Of a stretch of DNA of 64,000 nucleotides, positions 47,362 to 58,855 are shown piece by piece (within the stretch, counting starts at the first letter, position 1; each line of letters opens with the position of its first letter). The position numbers were made by a program, and so were the translations under genes. Source of the DNA: Hyphomonas sp. (GTDB lineage Bacteria; Pseudomonadota; Alphaproteobacteria; Caulobacterales; Hyphomonadaceae); the NCBI GenBank assembly GCA_016124495.1, contig WGNP01000006.1, positions 1 to 64,000 of the forward strand, in the 5' to 3' direction. The notes beneath the pieces are model-generated. The model did not search any database, had not been told where the DNA came from, and worked only from the letters and a program-made list of their open reading frames with translations.

Positions 47362-47847
47362 ATGGCGGGCTCAGTGAACAAGGTAATCCTGGTAGGCAAT
47401 CTGGGCGCGGACCCGGAAGTGAAGCAGTTCCAGAACGGCGGGCAGGTGTGCAACCTGCGGATCGCAACGTCCGAGAACTGGCGTGACAAGGCGACGGGCG
47501 AGAAAAAGGAAAAGACCGAGTGGCACGCCGTGTCGATCTTTTCGGAAGGCCTGATCAAGGTCGCCCAGAGCTACCTCAAGAAGGGCTCCAAGGTTTATAT
47601 CGAAGGCAAGCTGCAGACCCGCAAGTGGCAGGACAAGGACGGCAATGACCGCTACACGACCGAGATCGTGCTGCAGGGCTTTGACGCGACCCTCGTGATG
47701 CTCGACGGGCGCAGCGAAGGCGGCGGCGCGAGCAGCGGCGGCGGTGGCCGCGACATGGGTTATTCGGGCGGCGGCGGCGCGAGCCGAACGATGAGCGGGC
47801 CGAAGGAAAGCTTCAACCAGGACCTCGACGACGAGATCCCGTTCTGA
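47362..47847 (+). CDS. ssb: Single-stranded DNA-binding protein
   Basis: The 161-residue SSB has an OB fold with [20 protein letters not shown] and [21 protein letters not shown] Gly/Ser-rich linker follows and the acidic tip DLDDEIPF recruits repair and replication proteins. The ATG at 47362 is preceded by GGAGG. A longer in-frame start at 47227 would lie next to the SOS box and adds non-homologous residues, so I reject it. Divergent uvrA-SOS box-ssb order is common in proteobacteria. Confidence 0.95.
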   Translation: MAGSVNKVILVGNLGADPEVKQFQNGGQVCNLRIATSENWRDKATGEKKEKTEWHAVSIFSEGLIKVAQSYLKKGSKVYIEGKLQTRKWQDKDGNDRYTTEIVLQGFDATLVMLDGRSEGGGASSGGGGRDMGYSGGGGASRTMSGPKESFNQDLDDEIPF

Positions 47848-47857
47848 GGCTGGTCGG

Positions 47858-48727
47858 ATGGCAGGCCTCTCGGGCAGGTTGCTGAAAGGGTCGCTTCTGG
47901 CGGTCTGGGCCCTGGGTGGGTGCGCCATACAGCCAAAAGTGCCGGCGCCGGTCGCCGAGATGGCACTGATCGAAGGTGCGCTGCGGGCGGAAGGCATTGA
48001 TCCGTCGAAATCTGCCCTCATTATCCTGCGGCTGGAGGACGAGCACGTCTGGTCCAGTGGCGGGGCGCGCATCCGTGAGCGCTTCACGCCGGCTTCTACC
48101 ACGAAGATTCCGCACACCCTGATCGCCTACGAGACGGGTGCGGTTACTGGCCCCGGCGAGCGTTTCACCTGGGATGGGCAGAAGCGCTTCCTCGACAGCT
48201 GGAACGAGGACCAGGATTTTGCGACGGCGTTCCAGCGCTCGACGGTGTGGATCTACCAGATCGTTGTGCCGAGGATCGGCGCGGAAAAGCTGACGGCCGC
48301 GTTCGAGGCTTTCGATTACGGCAATGCCGCTATCGGCGGCCCGGAGCTGATCTCGCGCTACTGGCTCGAGGGGCCGCTCGCAATCTCGGCCGCGGAGCAG
48401 GCCGCCTTCCTGTCGCGCCTCGTGCGCCGGACGCTGCCGCTCTCGGCGGAGACCTACGCGGCGGCGATCCCGGTGATGGAGCTGGCCCGCGGCGACGGCT
48501 GGACCCTCTATGGGAAGACCGGCTGGAAAAGCATCGAAGGCGAGATGGATATCGGCTGGTTCGTTGGCTGGGCTGAGCAGACCGCCGGCGAGGCGCCGGG
48601 CACCTATATCTTCGCGCTGAACATGGACATGCCCGGCGGAATGGCCGAAGCCCCTCGGCGGCGCGCAGCAGTGGAGCGGGCCCTGCGGTCAATCGGCGCG
48701 TTGCCGGCGGCGCCGGGAAGCCCCTGA
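47858..48727 (+). CDS. Class D (OXA-type) beta-lactamase
   Basis: The 289-residue protein begins with a signal peptide whose LGGC (about residues 19-22) could be a lipobox. All class D motifs are present: S80-T-T-K83 in PASTTKIPHTL, S128-T-V130 in STVWIYQ, Y154-G-N156, the WLEGPLAIS tryptophan block and K220-T-G222 followed by W. This indicates an active serine enzyme using a carboxylated Lys83. It starts only ten bases after the ssb stop and may be read from the SOS-controlled transcript. Such chromosomal genes in environmental bacteria need not confer clinical resistance. The substrate range cannot be read from sequence. Confidence 0.92.
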   Translation: MAGLSGRLLKGSLLAVWALGGCAIQPKVPAPVAEMALIEGALRAEGIDPSKSALIILRLEDEHVWSSGGARIRERFTPASTTKIPHTLIAYETGAVTGPGERFTWDGQKRFLDSWNEDQDFATAFQRSTVWIYQIVVPRIGAEKLTAAFEAFDYGNAAIGGPELISRYWLEGPLAISAAEQAAFLSRLVRRTLPLSAETYAAAIPVMELARGDGWTLYGKTGWKSIEGEMDIGWFVGWAEQTAGEAPGTYIFALNMDMPGGMAEAPRRRAAVERALRSIGALPAAPGSP

Positions 48728-48903
48728 GTTCCGGGACGGTCCGGAATCGGCAAAAACACGCCGGAAGGCCCATGGTTACTGCAATTTCTGGTGATTGCGC
48801 GGTAGCCCCGCGGCAGGGCGCCTGCTAGTCTTAAACTTGCGAAAAATGGCGATTCGGGGCCCACGCTCACGGAGCGCGCCGGACCCATGCAGAAGGCTTT
48901 CCC

Positions 48904-51693
<2,790 letters not shown>

Positions 51694-51735
51694 GCGCCTG
51701 GCCTGACGACTGGACTGGTTACTGGAGGGCCGCAC

Positions 51736-52233
51736 GTGCGCCGAATTGGACTATACCCCGGCACTTTCGATCCGCCGACGAACGGTCATATCGACATTTT
51801 CGGCCGGGCGATGAAGCTGGTCGACGAGCTGATTATCGGCGTCGCGGTCAACGAATCCAAAAAGCCGCTGTTCTCGCTGGAAGAGCGGGTCGCGATGGTA
51901 AAGGCCGAGACGGCGAGGCTGAACGGGCCCGGGCTGGCGGAAATCCGCGTCATGCCGATGCACGGCCTCCTGATGAAGTTTGCCGAGGCCTGCGGCGCCC
52001 AGATCATCGTGCGTGGCCTGCGCGCGGTCCAGGACTTCGAATACGAGTTCCAGATGACGGCGATGAACGAACAACTGAATCCCGACATTGAAACCGTCTT
52101 CCTTATGGCGGATGTTCGCCACCAGGCTGTTGCATCCCGGCTCGTGAAGGAAATCGCGAGCCTCGGCGGCAACATCACGCCGTTCGTCACGCCCGACGTA
52201 AAGACGGCGCTGTTGGAGAAGTACAGGAAATGA
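51736..52233 (+). CDS. coaD: Phosphopantetheine adenylyltransferase
   Basis: The 165-residue nucleotidyltransferase catalyses the fourth step of coenzyme A synthesis. The T/HxGH motif is in GTFDPPTNGHIDI (9-21) and the second motif in SRLVKEIASLGG, with VRGLRAVQDFEYEFQMT in the middle. The start is GTG after GGAGG. gyrA-coaD-cyclophilin-queA is a conserved order in alphaproteobacteria. Its TGA overlaps the cyclophilin start by four bases. Confidence 0.96.
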   Translation: MRRIGLYPGTFDPPTNGHIDIFGRAMKLVDELIIGVAVNESKKPLFSLEERVAMVKAETARLNGPGLAEIRVMPMHGLLMKFAEACGAQIIVRGLRAVQDFEYEFQMTAMNEQLNPDIETVFLMADVRHQAVASRLVKEIASLGGNITPFVTPDVKTALLEKYRK

Positions 52234-53105
52234 AACGTGTCGCGTTTGGAATTGCTGCAGGCCTTTTCGGGCTGGTTTTGCCCGCATGCGGGGATACCGC
52301 GGCCCAGTCCGCCTGGACGCTGGGCGCCGGAGCTGAGACCGCCGACGAGGCCAACTGGCGCGCGGTCGACCCGGCGAACCTCATCGTGTTCGAGACGACC
52401 AAGGGCCGAATCCTGATCGAGGCGTTCCCGGGCGTGGCGCCGAAGCACTACGCGCAGTTCACGAAGATTATCAAATCCGGAGACCTCGACGGCACCACCT
52501 TCCACCGCGTGATCGACGATTTCATGGCGCAGGGCGGCGATGTCTGGGCCAAGAAGGGCGCCGATCCCGGCTGGCCGGGCATTCCGGGCGAATTCACTTT
52601 CCGCCGCGATGTGGCCGCCATGCCGCTGGACGCCGTGATCGGCCCTGAGGACACTGGCAAGAACGGTTACCTCAAGGGTTTCCCGATGCTGACGCAGCCA
52701 ACCTTCTTTGCGGAGATGTCCGCTGACGGACTGGTTTCAACCTCGATACCGCATTGCCGCGGCGTGCTGTCTACGGCGCGGACAAATGACCCGAATTCGG
52801 GCGACACGCAGTTCTTCCTGATGCGCGAACACTCGCCGCACCTCGACAAGCAATACACGTCCTGGGGCCGCGTGATTGCAGGGCAGGATGTGGTCAAGGC
52901 CCTGAAGAAGGGCGAGCCAGGCAGTGGCACGGTGGAGGATCCGGACCTGCTGACATCGGCCAAAATCGCCGCCGATCTGCCAGAGGCGAGCCGGCCGAAA
53001 GCCTGGGTACTGCGTACGGATACGCAGGCCTTCGCGGCCGAACTCGCCACCAAGGGCGAAGTCGATGTGTGCGAGTTGCCGGCTATTCCCGCGATCGTGA
53101 AGTAA
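52230..53105 (+). CDS. Exported cyclophilin-type peptidyl-prolyl isomerase
   Basis: This 291-residue protein has an N-terminal signal with a possible lipobox (LPAC at about 17-20), so it is periplasmic or lipid-anchored. The cyclophilin core includes TTFHRVIDDFMAQGGD and GVLSTARTNDPNSGDTQFF. It is longer than usual because of an insertion of about 50 residues after the first active-site strand (EDTGKNGYLKGFPMLTQPT) and a C-terminal extension. The start overlaps coaD by ATGA. Confidence 0.9.
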   Translation: MKRVAFGIAAGLFGLVLPACGDTAAQSAWTLGAGAETADEANWRAVDPANLIVFETTKGRILIEAFPGVAPKHYAQFTKIIKSGDLDGTTFHRVIDDFMAQGGDVWAKKGADPGWPGIPGEFTFRRDVAAMPLDAVIGPEDTGKNGYLKGFPMLTQPTFFAEMSADGLVSTSIPHCRGVLSTARTNDPNSGDTQFFLMREHSPHLDKQYTSWGRVIAGQDVVKALKKGEPGSGTVEDPDLLTSAKIAADLPEASRPKAWVLRTDTQAFAAELATKGEVDVCELPAIPAIVK

Positions 53106-53149
53106 GCATAGCCTTGACGCTTTGCCCATGCCTGCGCGATGAGCGCGGC

Positions 53150-54205
53150 ATGGACCTTACCCCTTTTAGTTTTGACCTGCCCGAGGCGCTTATCGCGCTG
53201 CGCCCGGCCGAGCCGCAGGATTCCGCGCGGCTGCTGGTGGTGCACGGCGACGGGCGGCTGGAGGATGCCAGTGTCCGCGACCTGCCGCGCTACATCGCCC
53301 CTGGCGACGTGCTGGTTTTCAACGACACCCGCGTCCTGCCTTCCGCGCTCAAAGGCGTGCGCCCTGCGCGCAATGGCGCCAGCCGCGACGTGACCGTGGA
53401 TGTAAACCTGGTCGAGCGGATTGACGGGCGGAGCTGGCTGGCGCTGGCCCGGCCCGGCCGCCGGCTTAAGGAAGGCGACACGATTCAGTTTGCCGATGGT
53501 TTTTCTGCGGTGATCACCGGGCGCCGCGAAGGCGGCGAGATCGAACTGGAATTCGATTGCGAAGGCGCCGCGCTCGAGGCGGCGCTGGATCGGCACGGCG
53601 CCATGCCGCTGCCGCCCTATATCGCGCGGCGCCGGCCTGCCGACGCGAAGGACCGTGAGACCTACCAGACGAATTTTGCCGGCGAAGAAGCTGCCAGCGT
53701 CGCGGCGCCAACCGCCGGACTGCACTTCACACCGCGCCTCCTGGAAGAGATCGACGCAGCCCGGATCGCGCGGGAAACGGTACGGCTGCATGTCGGGCTC
53801 GGTACGTTCAAGCCGCTGGAAGAAAAGCATCTTCTGGAAAACAAGCTGCACGAGGAATGGCGGCGCCTGACGCCGGAAGTCGCAGCGCGGCTCAACAAGG
53901 CGCGGGCAGCCGGCAACCGGATCGTACCGGTTGGCACGACTGCGATGCGAACGCTGGAAAGCTGTGCGGAGGACGACGGCACCCTGAACGCGGCCACCGG
54001 GCCGACCGACATTTTCCTGAAGCCCGGAGACCGCATCCGGGCGACCGACGCCCTGGTGACCAACTTCCACCTTCCGGAATCCAGCCTGTTCATGCTCGTC
54101 TGTACACTGATGGGAACGGAGGTGATGCAGGCGGCCTACGCGCACGCCATCCGCGAAGGCTACCGCTTCTATTCTTACGGCGATGCCTGCCTGCTGCTGC
54201 CTTGA
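53150..54205 (+). CDS. queA: S-adenosylmethionine:tRNA ribosyltransferase-isomerase
   Basis: The 351-residue QueA adds the epoxycyclopentane moiety to 7-deazaguanine-modified tRNA on the way to queuosine. Family blocks are FDLPEALIALRPAEP, VFNDTRVLPSALKG, VAAPTAGLHFT and FLKPGDRIRATDALVTNFHL. I chose the ATG at 53150 because conserved sequence starts there. The partner gene tgt, often next, is not in this window's continuation. Confidence 0.95.
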   Translation: MDLTPFSFDLPEALIALRPAEPQDSARLLVVHGDGRLEDASVRDLPRYIAPGDVLVFNDTRVLPSALKGVRPARNGASRDVTVDVNLVERIDGRSWLALARPGRRLKEGDTIQFADGFSAVITGRREGGEIELEFDCEGAALEAALDRHGAMPLPPYIARRRPADAKDRETYQTNFAGEEAASVAAPTAGLHFTPRLLEEIDAARIARETVRLHVGLGTFKPLEEKHLLENKLHEEWRRLTPEVAARLNKARAAGNRIVPVGTTAMRTLESCAEDDGTLNAATGPTDIFLKPGDRIRATDALVTNFHLPESSLFMLVCTLMGTEVMQAAYAHAIREGYRFYSYGDACLLLP

Positions 54206-54297
54206 GGCTTAAAGGCTTCAATTGCGCCACACTGCCGGGTGGATCGCCTCAAACCGGCAGCGACTGCTGAGGGGCAAGGCCGCAGGCGTTGTAGCGT

Positions 54298-54864
54298 CTA
54301 TTCCGGCTTGGGCTTGCTGCCGCGGGAGGCGGAATCGATCCAATCCATGACCGCGAAGCCAACACCGGACACAACGAAGCTGAAATGGATGATCGTGTAC
54401 CACAACAAGTCTTTTTCGCTGTATTTGCTGAGGTCCATGAAGACCTTCAGCAAGTGAATCGCTGAAATCGCAACGATCGAAGCGATGAGTTTCGATTTGA
54501 GGCCGGAAAAATCGACCTTGCCCATCCAGGCCGGGCGATCCTTGTGTTCCGCGGGCGCCAGTTTCGATACGAAGCTTTCGTACCCTGAAAAAAGGATGAT
54601 CAGGACAAGATTTCCCGCAAGCGAGATGTCCACCAGCGAGAGGATCAGCAGGATGACGTCCGATTCGTTCATCTGCATCACCCCGGGAATAGCCAAGGTC
54701 AGCTGGCGGAAAAAGGTCACGATCAGGATCCCAAGGGCAGCAATAAGCCCCAGGTAAATCGGCGCCATCAGCCAGCGGCTGCCGTAGATGGTATGTTCAA
54801 TGATCCGCTCGAGAAAGGAATCCCGTTCCCGTGGCTCAGTCTGTTCCTGATGGGTCTTGCTCAT
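54298..54864 (-). CDS. YqhA/UPF0114-family membrane protein
   Basis: The 188-residue protein has three to four membrane helices and the UPF0114 pattern: FLERIIEHTIYGSRWLMAPI at the start, LSLVDISLAGNLVLIILFSG in the centre and KLIASIVAISAIHLLKVFMD near the end. The role is unknown. The ATG at 54864 is chosen because the helix-rich conserved core starts soon after. It converges on queA. Confidence 0.85.
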   Translation of the reverse strand: MSKTHQEQTEPRERDSFLERIIEHTIYGSRWLMAPIYLGLIAALGILIVTFFRQLTLAIPGVMQMNESDVILLILSLVDISLAGNLVLIILFSGYESFVSKLAPAEHKDRPAWMGKVDFSGLKSKLIASIVAISAIHLLKVFMDLSKYSEKDLLWYTIIHFSFVVSGVGFAVMDWIDSASRGSKPKPE

Positions 54865-54940
54865 TGGCTCTGTTTCCTGTTGGCGAAAAGGGATTGGCGA
54901 GCCGAGAGGATTTGTCCAGCTGGAATTGTGCGCTGCAGCG

Positions 54941-55408
54941 TCAGCCTGCCGGGCGCAGTTCCGCCATCGAGCGGATCGCCTTCGCGGCGGTAATTCGCGC
55001 AAGGTGGCGGCCCTGGTTGTCGCGCCAGTCGGCTTCGACCAGAGCGGTGGTCTTGCCCCGGCTGATAAGGCGGCCTTCGATGGTGATCAGGCCGTTCGGC
55101 ACCGGGCGCAGGATCCGCGTCTGCAGCTCCATGGTGGTGAACCATTCGCCGTCGTCCAGTGCGCTGGCCATCGTCATCGAGACGATGTGGTCGGACAGCC
55201 CCGCAACCCAGCCGCCGAAGACGCGGTCCGGCTGAATGTCGCGGTCGCCGGTATTGGGCCATTCATAGCGGGTGTAGCCGTAGGAAACTTCCTTCAGCCA
55301 TTCATGCGGCTTGATGCCGAGATTGCGGATGCCGTTTGGCAATTCCCATTCGCCGGAACGGAGCCGGGCGAAGAAGGCCTCTTGCTGGGCCGAAAGCTCG
55401 GTTCGCAT
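54941..55408 (-). CDS. PaaI-like hotdog thioesterase
   Basis: The 155-residue hotdog protein has the FGGWVAGLSDHIVSMTM helix, in which GG and D take the places of the catalytic N/HGG and Asp/Glu. The basic strand QTRILRPVPNGLITIEGRLI follows. The family hydrolyses acyl-CoA thioesters. It shares one base with the SDR gene upstream (55408), so the two are coupled, as in the thioesterase/SDR pair at 25864-27077. Confidence 0.8.
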   Translation of the reverse strand: MRTELSAQQEAFFARLRSGEWELPNGIRNLGIKPHEWLKEVSYGYTRYEWPNTGDRDIQPDRVFGGWVAGLSDHIVSMTMASALDDGEWFTTMELQTRILRPVPNGLITIEGRLISRGKTTALVEADWRDNQGRHLARITAAKAIRSMAELRPAG

Positions 55409-56175
55409 CAGGTAACGGTCGCCCCGCCGTCCACCACCAGCATCTGGCCGGTCATGTAGGCGCCTGCCTTGGAGGCGAGATAGACCGCCGCGCCGGCGAT
55501 TTCTTCCGGGTCGCCGATACGCTTCAGCGGCGTGCCAGCGAGGGCGCGCTTCAGGGTTTCCGGATTGTCCCAGAGGGCCTTGGCGAAGTCGGTCTTGATC
55601 AGACCCGGCGCGATGCAGTTGACGCGGATATTGTCGGCGCCGAATTCGGCGGCAAGGTTGCGGGCGAGCTGGAAGTCCGCCGCCTTGGAGATGTTGTAGG
55701 CGCCGATAACGGGCGAAGCGCGCAGGCCGCCGATGGACGAGACGATGATCACCGCGCCGTCTTTCCGCTCACGCATCTGCGGGGCGCACATCTGGATCAG
55801 CCAGTGGTTCGAGATGATGTTGTTCTGCAGAATCTTGGTGAAGGCGTCATCCGATATGCCCGCCATCGGGCCATAATAGGGGTTCGAGGCCGCGTTGCAG
55901 ACGACGATGTCGATCTTGCCGAACGACTTGTTGGTCTCGTCGACCATCGCCTGCAGGTCTTCCTTGGAGGAGATGTTGGCCGGGATGGCGATGGCGGTGC
56001 CGTCGCCATGCTTCTTGTTGATCGCGTCAGCGACTTCCTGGCAGGGACCCGGCTTGCGCGAGGAAATCACCACGCGGGCGCCCTGGTCTGCCATGGCCTC
56101 GGCTATCGACCGGCCGATGCCGCGCGAGGAGCCCGTGATGATGGCGGATTTTCCCTTGAGATCGAACAGGCTCAT
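55408..56175 (-). CDS. Short-chain dehydrogenase/reductase
   Basis: The 255-residue classical SDR has TGSSRGIG (15-22), CNAAS in place of NNAG, SSIGG with the catalytic Ser, YNISK for Tyr-Lys and PGLIKTDFA. It ends VVDGGATVT. The FabG/DHRS4-like subgroup is likely. The operon partner is the thioesterase downstream. GAGGGCCG lies before the ATG. The substrate is probably an acyl- or steroid-like ketone or alcohol, which is inference from context only. Confidence 0.87.
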   Translation of the reverse strand: MSLFDLKGKSAIITGSSRGIGRSIAEAMADQGARVVISSRKPGPCQEVADAINKKHGDGTAIAIPANISSKEDLQAMVDETNKSFGKIDIVVCNAASNPYYGPMAGISDDAFTKILQNNIISNHWLIQMCAPQMRERKDGAVIIVSSIGGLRASPVIGAYNISKAADFQLARNLAAEFGADNIRVNCIAPGLIKTDFAKALWDNPETLKRALAGTPLKRIGDPEEIAGAAVYLASKAGAYMTGQMLVVDGGATVT

Positions 56176-56319
56176 GGCGGCCCTCCCTGATTGTTTGTTC
56201 TGATGACGGGGGCAACCCTATGGGAGGCGGGCCGGATGGGCTAGAGCTTCCGTAGGGGGAATTTCTTCCCCCGGCGCGCGTGTCGGGCAGGCCGGAATCG
56301 CCTGCGGCGAAGCGGACTC

Positions 56320-56347
56320 TTGAACCGTCGACAAAAACTAACATACT
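56320..56347 (+). promoter_or_regulatory. Possible promoter for a leaderless mRNA
   Basis: TTGAAC (56320-56325), 16 bases and CATACT (56342-56347) would start transcription at about 56353-56355, that is at the ATG of the next gene. No Shine-Dalgarno sequence precedes that ATG. Leaderless mRNAs are common in alphaproteobacteria, so the arrangement is credible but unproven. Confidence 0.45.
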
Positions 56348-56354
56348 GCCGGGC

Positions 56355-56765
56355 ATGTGGAGATATACTGCCCGGTACATTGCGCGCGCGCTTGCCGTAA
56401 TCGCACTGATCTCCCAGGCCTTGATGCCTGGGGCGATGGCGGCGGCGTCCTCACGTCCGGGCGATCTGTCGATGGTGCTCTGCGCCATGCCGGCAGACGA
56501 CATGCAGGGCGCAAGCTCCGCCGTCGGCTCTGAAATCGCCCAGCTCATCGCCCAGAAATCCCAGTCCGCACCGGTGGACACGGACCATGACTGTCCGGCT
56601 TGCGTGATCGCCCAAACGGCCACGCTTCCCGAGCCGGTTGTCCTAAAGTCACCCGCCGAAGGCATTGCGGCCCAAACCGCGCCCGTCTTCGAGGTCCGCT
56701 TCGCGCATGTCCCGCGCGGCCCGCCGGTCGGCTCACGCGCGCCGCCTGCTTCACTGAAAGCCTGA
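56355..56765 (+). CDS. DUF2946-family exported protein
   Basis: The 136-residue protein has a signal peptide (RALAVIALISQALMPGAMAA). The short DUF2946 signature is in DTDHDCPACVIAQTA, where a histidine and two cysteines could bind copper. DUF2946 proteins are often encoded next to copper-linked TonB receptors. The start is taken as the ATG at 56355, where the signal peptide begins; a longer frame upstream has no protein-like sequence. It is 77 bases before the TonB receptor gene. Confidence 0.8.
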   Translation: MWRYTARYIARALAVIALISQALMPGAMAAASSRPGDLSMVLCAMPADDMQGASSAVGSEIAQLIAQKSQSAPVDTDHDCPACVIAQTATLPEPVVLKSPAEGIAAQTAPVFEVRFAHVPRGPPVGSRAPPASLKA

Positions 56766-56842
56766 TCTAGCCGCTCTCCTTCGGGAGGGCAGTCTGCCGG
56801 ACGAGTCCACTCCGGATCACTTTCATCTGAAGAAATACTCCC

Positions 56843-58852
56843 ATGAAACTCTCATTCCATACGGGCTCCGCCGTGAGCCTCACCGCGCTTGGCGTCGCGC
56901 TTTCCGCCGGCCTGCCGGCCTACGCCCAGGACCTTGAAGCCGGCGAAGATAGCGTCCGCGTCGAAGAGACCATCATCGTCACGTCCACGGCCCAGACCAA
57001 CGAAGCCGAAGCCAACGTTGCCCGCACAGCCGGCGGCGCCGATGTTGTCAGCCATGACGAATATGCTGACCGCTTCCTCGTCTCGATGCGCGACACGCTG
57101 GCCTTCTCGCCGGGCGTCTATACGCAGCCTCGCTATGGTCAGGAAATCCGCATCTCCATCCGCGGCTCCGGCATCAGCCGCGGCTTCCACATGCGCGGCC
57201 TGACGCTCCTGCAGGACGGCGCACCGATCAACCTCGCCGACGACAATGGCGACTTCCAGGAACTCGAGCCGATCTTCTTCGACCACCTTGAAGTCTACCG
57301 CGGCGCCAACGCGCTGCGCTTCGGCTCGGGCACGCTGGGCGGCGCGATCAACGGGGTCACGCCGACCGGCGAGACGGCCCCCGGCCTTTACATGCGCGGC
57401 GACGCCGGCAGCTTCGAAACCTATCGCGGCCTTGTCTCCGGCGGTGTCGATTCCGGCCGCTGGGATGCCTGGGGCGCGGTCAGCGCCGACACGTCGGAGG
57501 GCGGTCGTGACCATGCCAGCCGCAATTCCTACCGTTTCCATGGCAATGTCGGCTATGACGTTACGGAGAGTGTCGAGACGCGCTTCTATCTCAGCCTCAA
57601 CAACATCAATCAGGAACTGCCGGGCGCGCTGAACCGGAACGACGCGCTTAAAAACCCGTCGAAGGGCAACTTCGTGGGCGATCAGGCCCGCGACATCAAC
57701 TCCATCCGTGTGCAGAACCAGACGCGGTTCGATCTGGGTGACGGCGATCTCGCCGTCGGCGTGTGGCTGAACTCCAAGGAACTCTATCACCCGATCTTCC
57801 AGGTCATCGACTTTCAGTCGCTCGATCGCGGCGTCTGGGGCCGGTATGAGTGGGAGAAAGGTCCGTTCGCCTTCACGCTCGGCGCCGAAGCCCGCGAAGG
57901 CGAGACGGACGCCAAACGGTTCGTAAACATCAATGGCGCCCGAGGTGCCCAGATATTCGAAGCAGACCAGTCTGCCTGGACAGCCAATGTCTACGGCGAG
58001 GGCCGCTACAGCCCGACGGACAAGCTGACCCTGATTGCTGGTGCGATTGTGGCACAAGGCGAACGGGAGCAAAAACTGTTCCGACCCACTGCGGCCTTCG
58101 GCACGGCGGATTTCGAGGAAATCTCCCCGAAATTCGGCGCGCTCTATCAGGCGACACCGGACATCCAGCTGTATGCGAACTACAGCCGGTCGGCCGAGTT
58201 CCCCGGCATGGGCGAAGTGGCGCAGATCGCCTCCTTCGTGCCGATCGACGCCCAGACGGCCTGGACGTTCGAAGTGGGCTCGCGCGGCAGCGCCGGCATC
58301 GCCGCGTGGGACGTTTCGCTCTACTCCGCCGATCTGGAAGGTGAGTTCCTGCAGTTCACTGTGAACCCGAATATTCCGGCGTCGACCTTCAACGCGGATG
58401 AGACAACCCATGCAGGCATTGAAGCGGGCCTCTCGCTCGACTTCACGGACTGGCTGACGCTTCGCCAGGTCTACCAGTATTCGGACTTCAAGTTCGAAGG
58501 AGACGCCCAGTATGGCGACAACGCGCTTCCGGTCATTCCGGAGCATGTCTACCGTGCCGAGCTGCGCTTCTCCGGTGACCGTTTCACCGTTGCGCCGAAC
58601 CTTGAATGGGTCGTCGATGGTCCGTGGTCGGATTACAGAAACACCACCCGTACGGATGGGTATAGCCTCTTGGGCGTGACCGCGAGCTGGTCGGCAACCG
58701 ACAAGATCGACTTCTTCATCGACGGCCGCAACCTCGCGGATGAAAATGCTGTCGGCGATGTCAGCGCCGTGATCACGGCGACGCCGGCCTCGGTGATCTA
58801 CAACCCTGTGGAACGCCGCTCGGTCTTTGGCGGCATTCGCGCGAGGTTCTGA
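56843..58852 (+). CDS. TonB-dependent receptor, probable copper cassette
   Basis: The 669-residue receptor has a signal peptide (cleavage near AYAQ, about residue 28). The plug domain includes VEETIIVTST (a TonB-box-like start), LAFSPGVYTQPRYGQEIRIS and FFDHLEVYRGANALRFGSGT. The barrel ends in VFGGIRARF. By plug sequence it is closest to FecA/OprC-type receptors. The flanking DUF2946 gene and the His/Met-rich PepSY gene favour copper or another metal chelate as substrate. The stop is three bases before the next start. Confidence 0.92.
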   Translation: MKLSFHTGSAVSLTALGVALSAGLPAYAQDLEAGEDSVRVEETIIVTSTAQTNEAEANVARTAGGADVVSHDEYADRFLVSMRDTLAFSPGVYTQPRYGQEIRISIRGSGISRGFHMRGLTLLQDGAPINLADDNGDFQELEPIFFDHLEVYRGANALRFGSGTLGGAINGVTPTGETAPGLYMRGDAGSFETYRGLVSGGVDSGRWDAWGAVSADTSEGGRDHASRNSYRFHGNVGYDVTESVETRFYLSLNNINQELPGALNRNDALKNPSKGNFVGDQARDINSIRVQNQTRFDLGDGDLAVGVWLNSKELYHPIFQVIDFQSLDRGVWGRYEWEKGPFAFTLGAEAREGETDAKRFVNINGARGAQIFEADQSAWTANVYGEGRYSPTDKLTLIAGAIVAQGEREQKLFRPTAAFGTADFEEISPKFGALYQATPDIQLYANYSRSAEFPGMGEVAQIASFVPIDAQTAWTFEVGSRGSAGIAAWDVSLYSADLEGEFLQFTVNPNIPASTFNADETTHAGIEAGLSLDFTDWLTLRQVYQYSDFKFEGDAQYGDNALPVIPEHVYRAELRFSGDRFTVAPNLEWVVDGPWSDYRNTTRTDGYSLLGVTASWSATDKIDFFIDGRNLADENAVGDVSAVITATPASVIYNPVERRSVFGGIRARF

Positions 58853-58855
58853 TCC

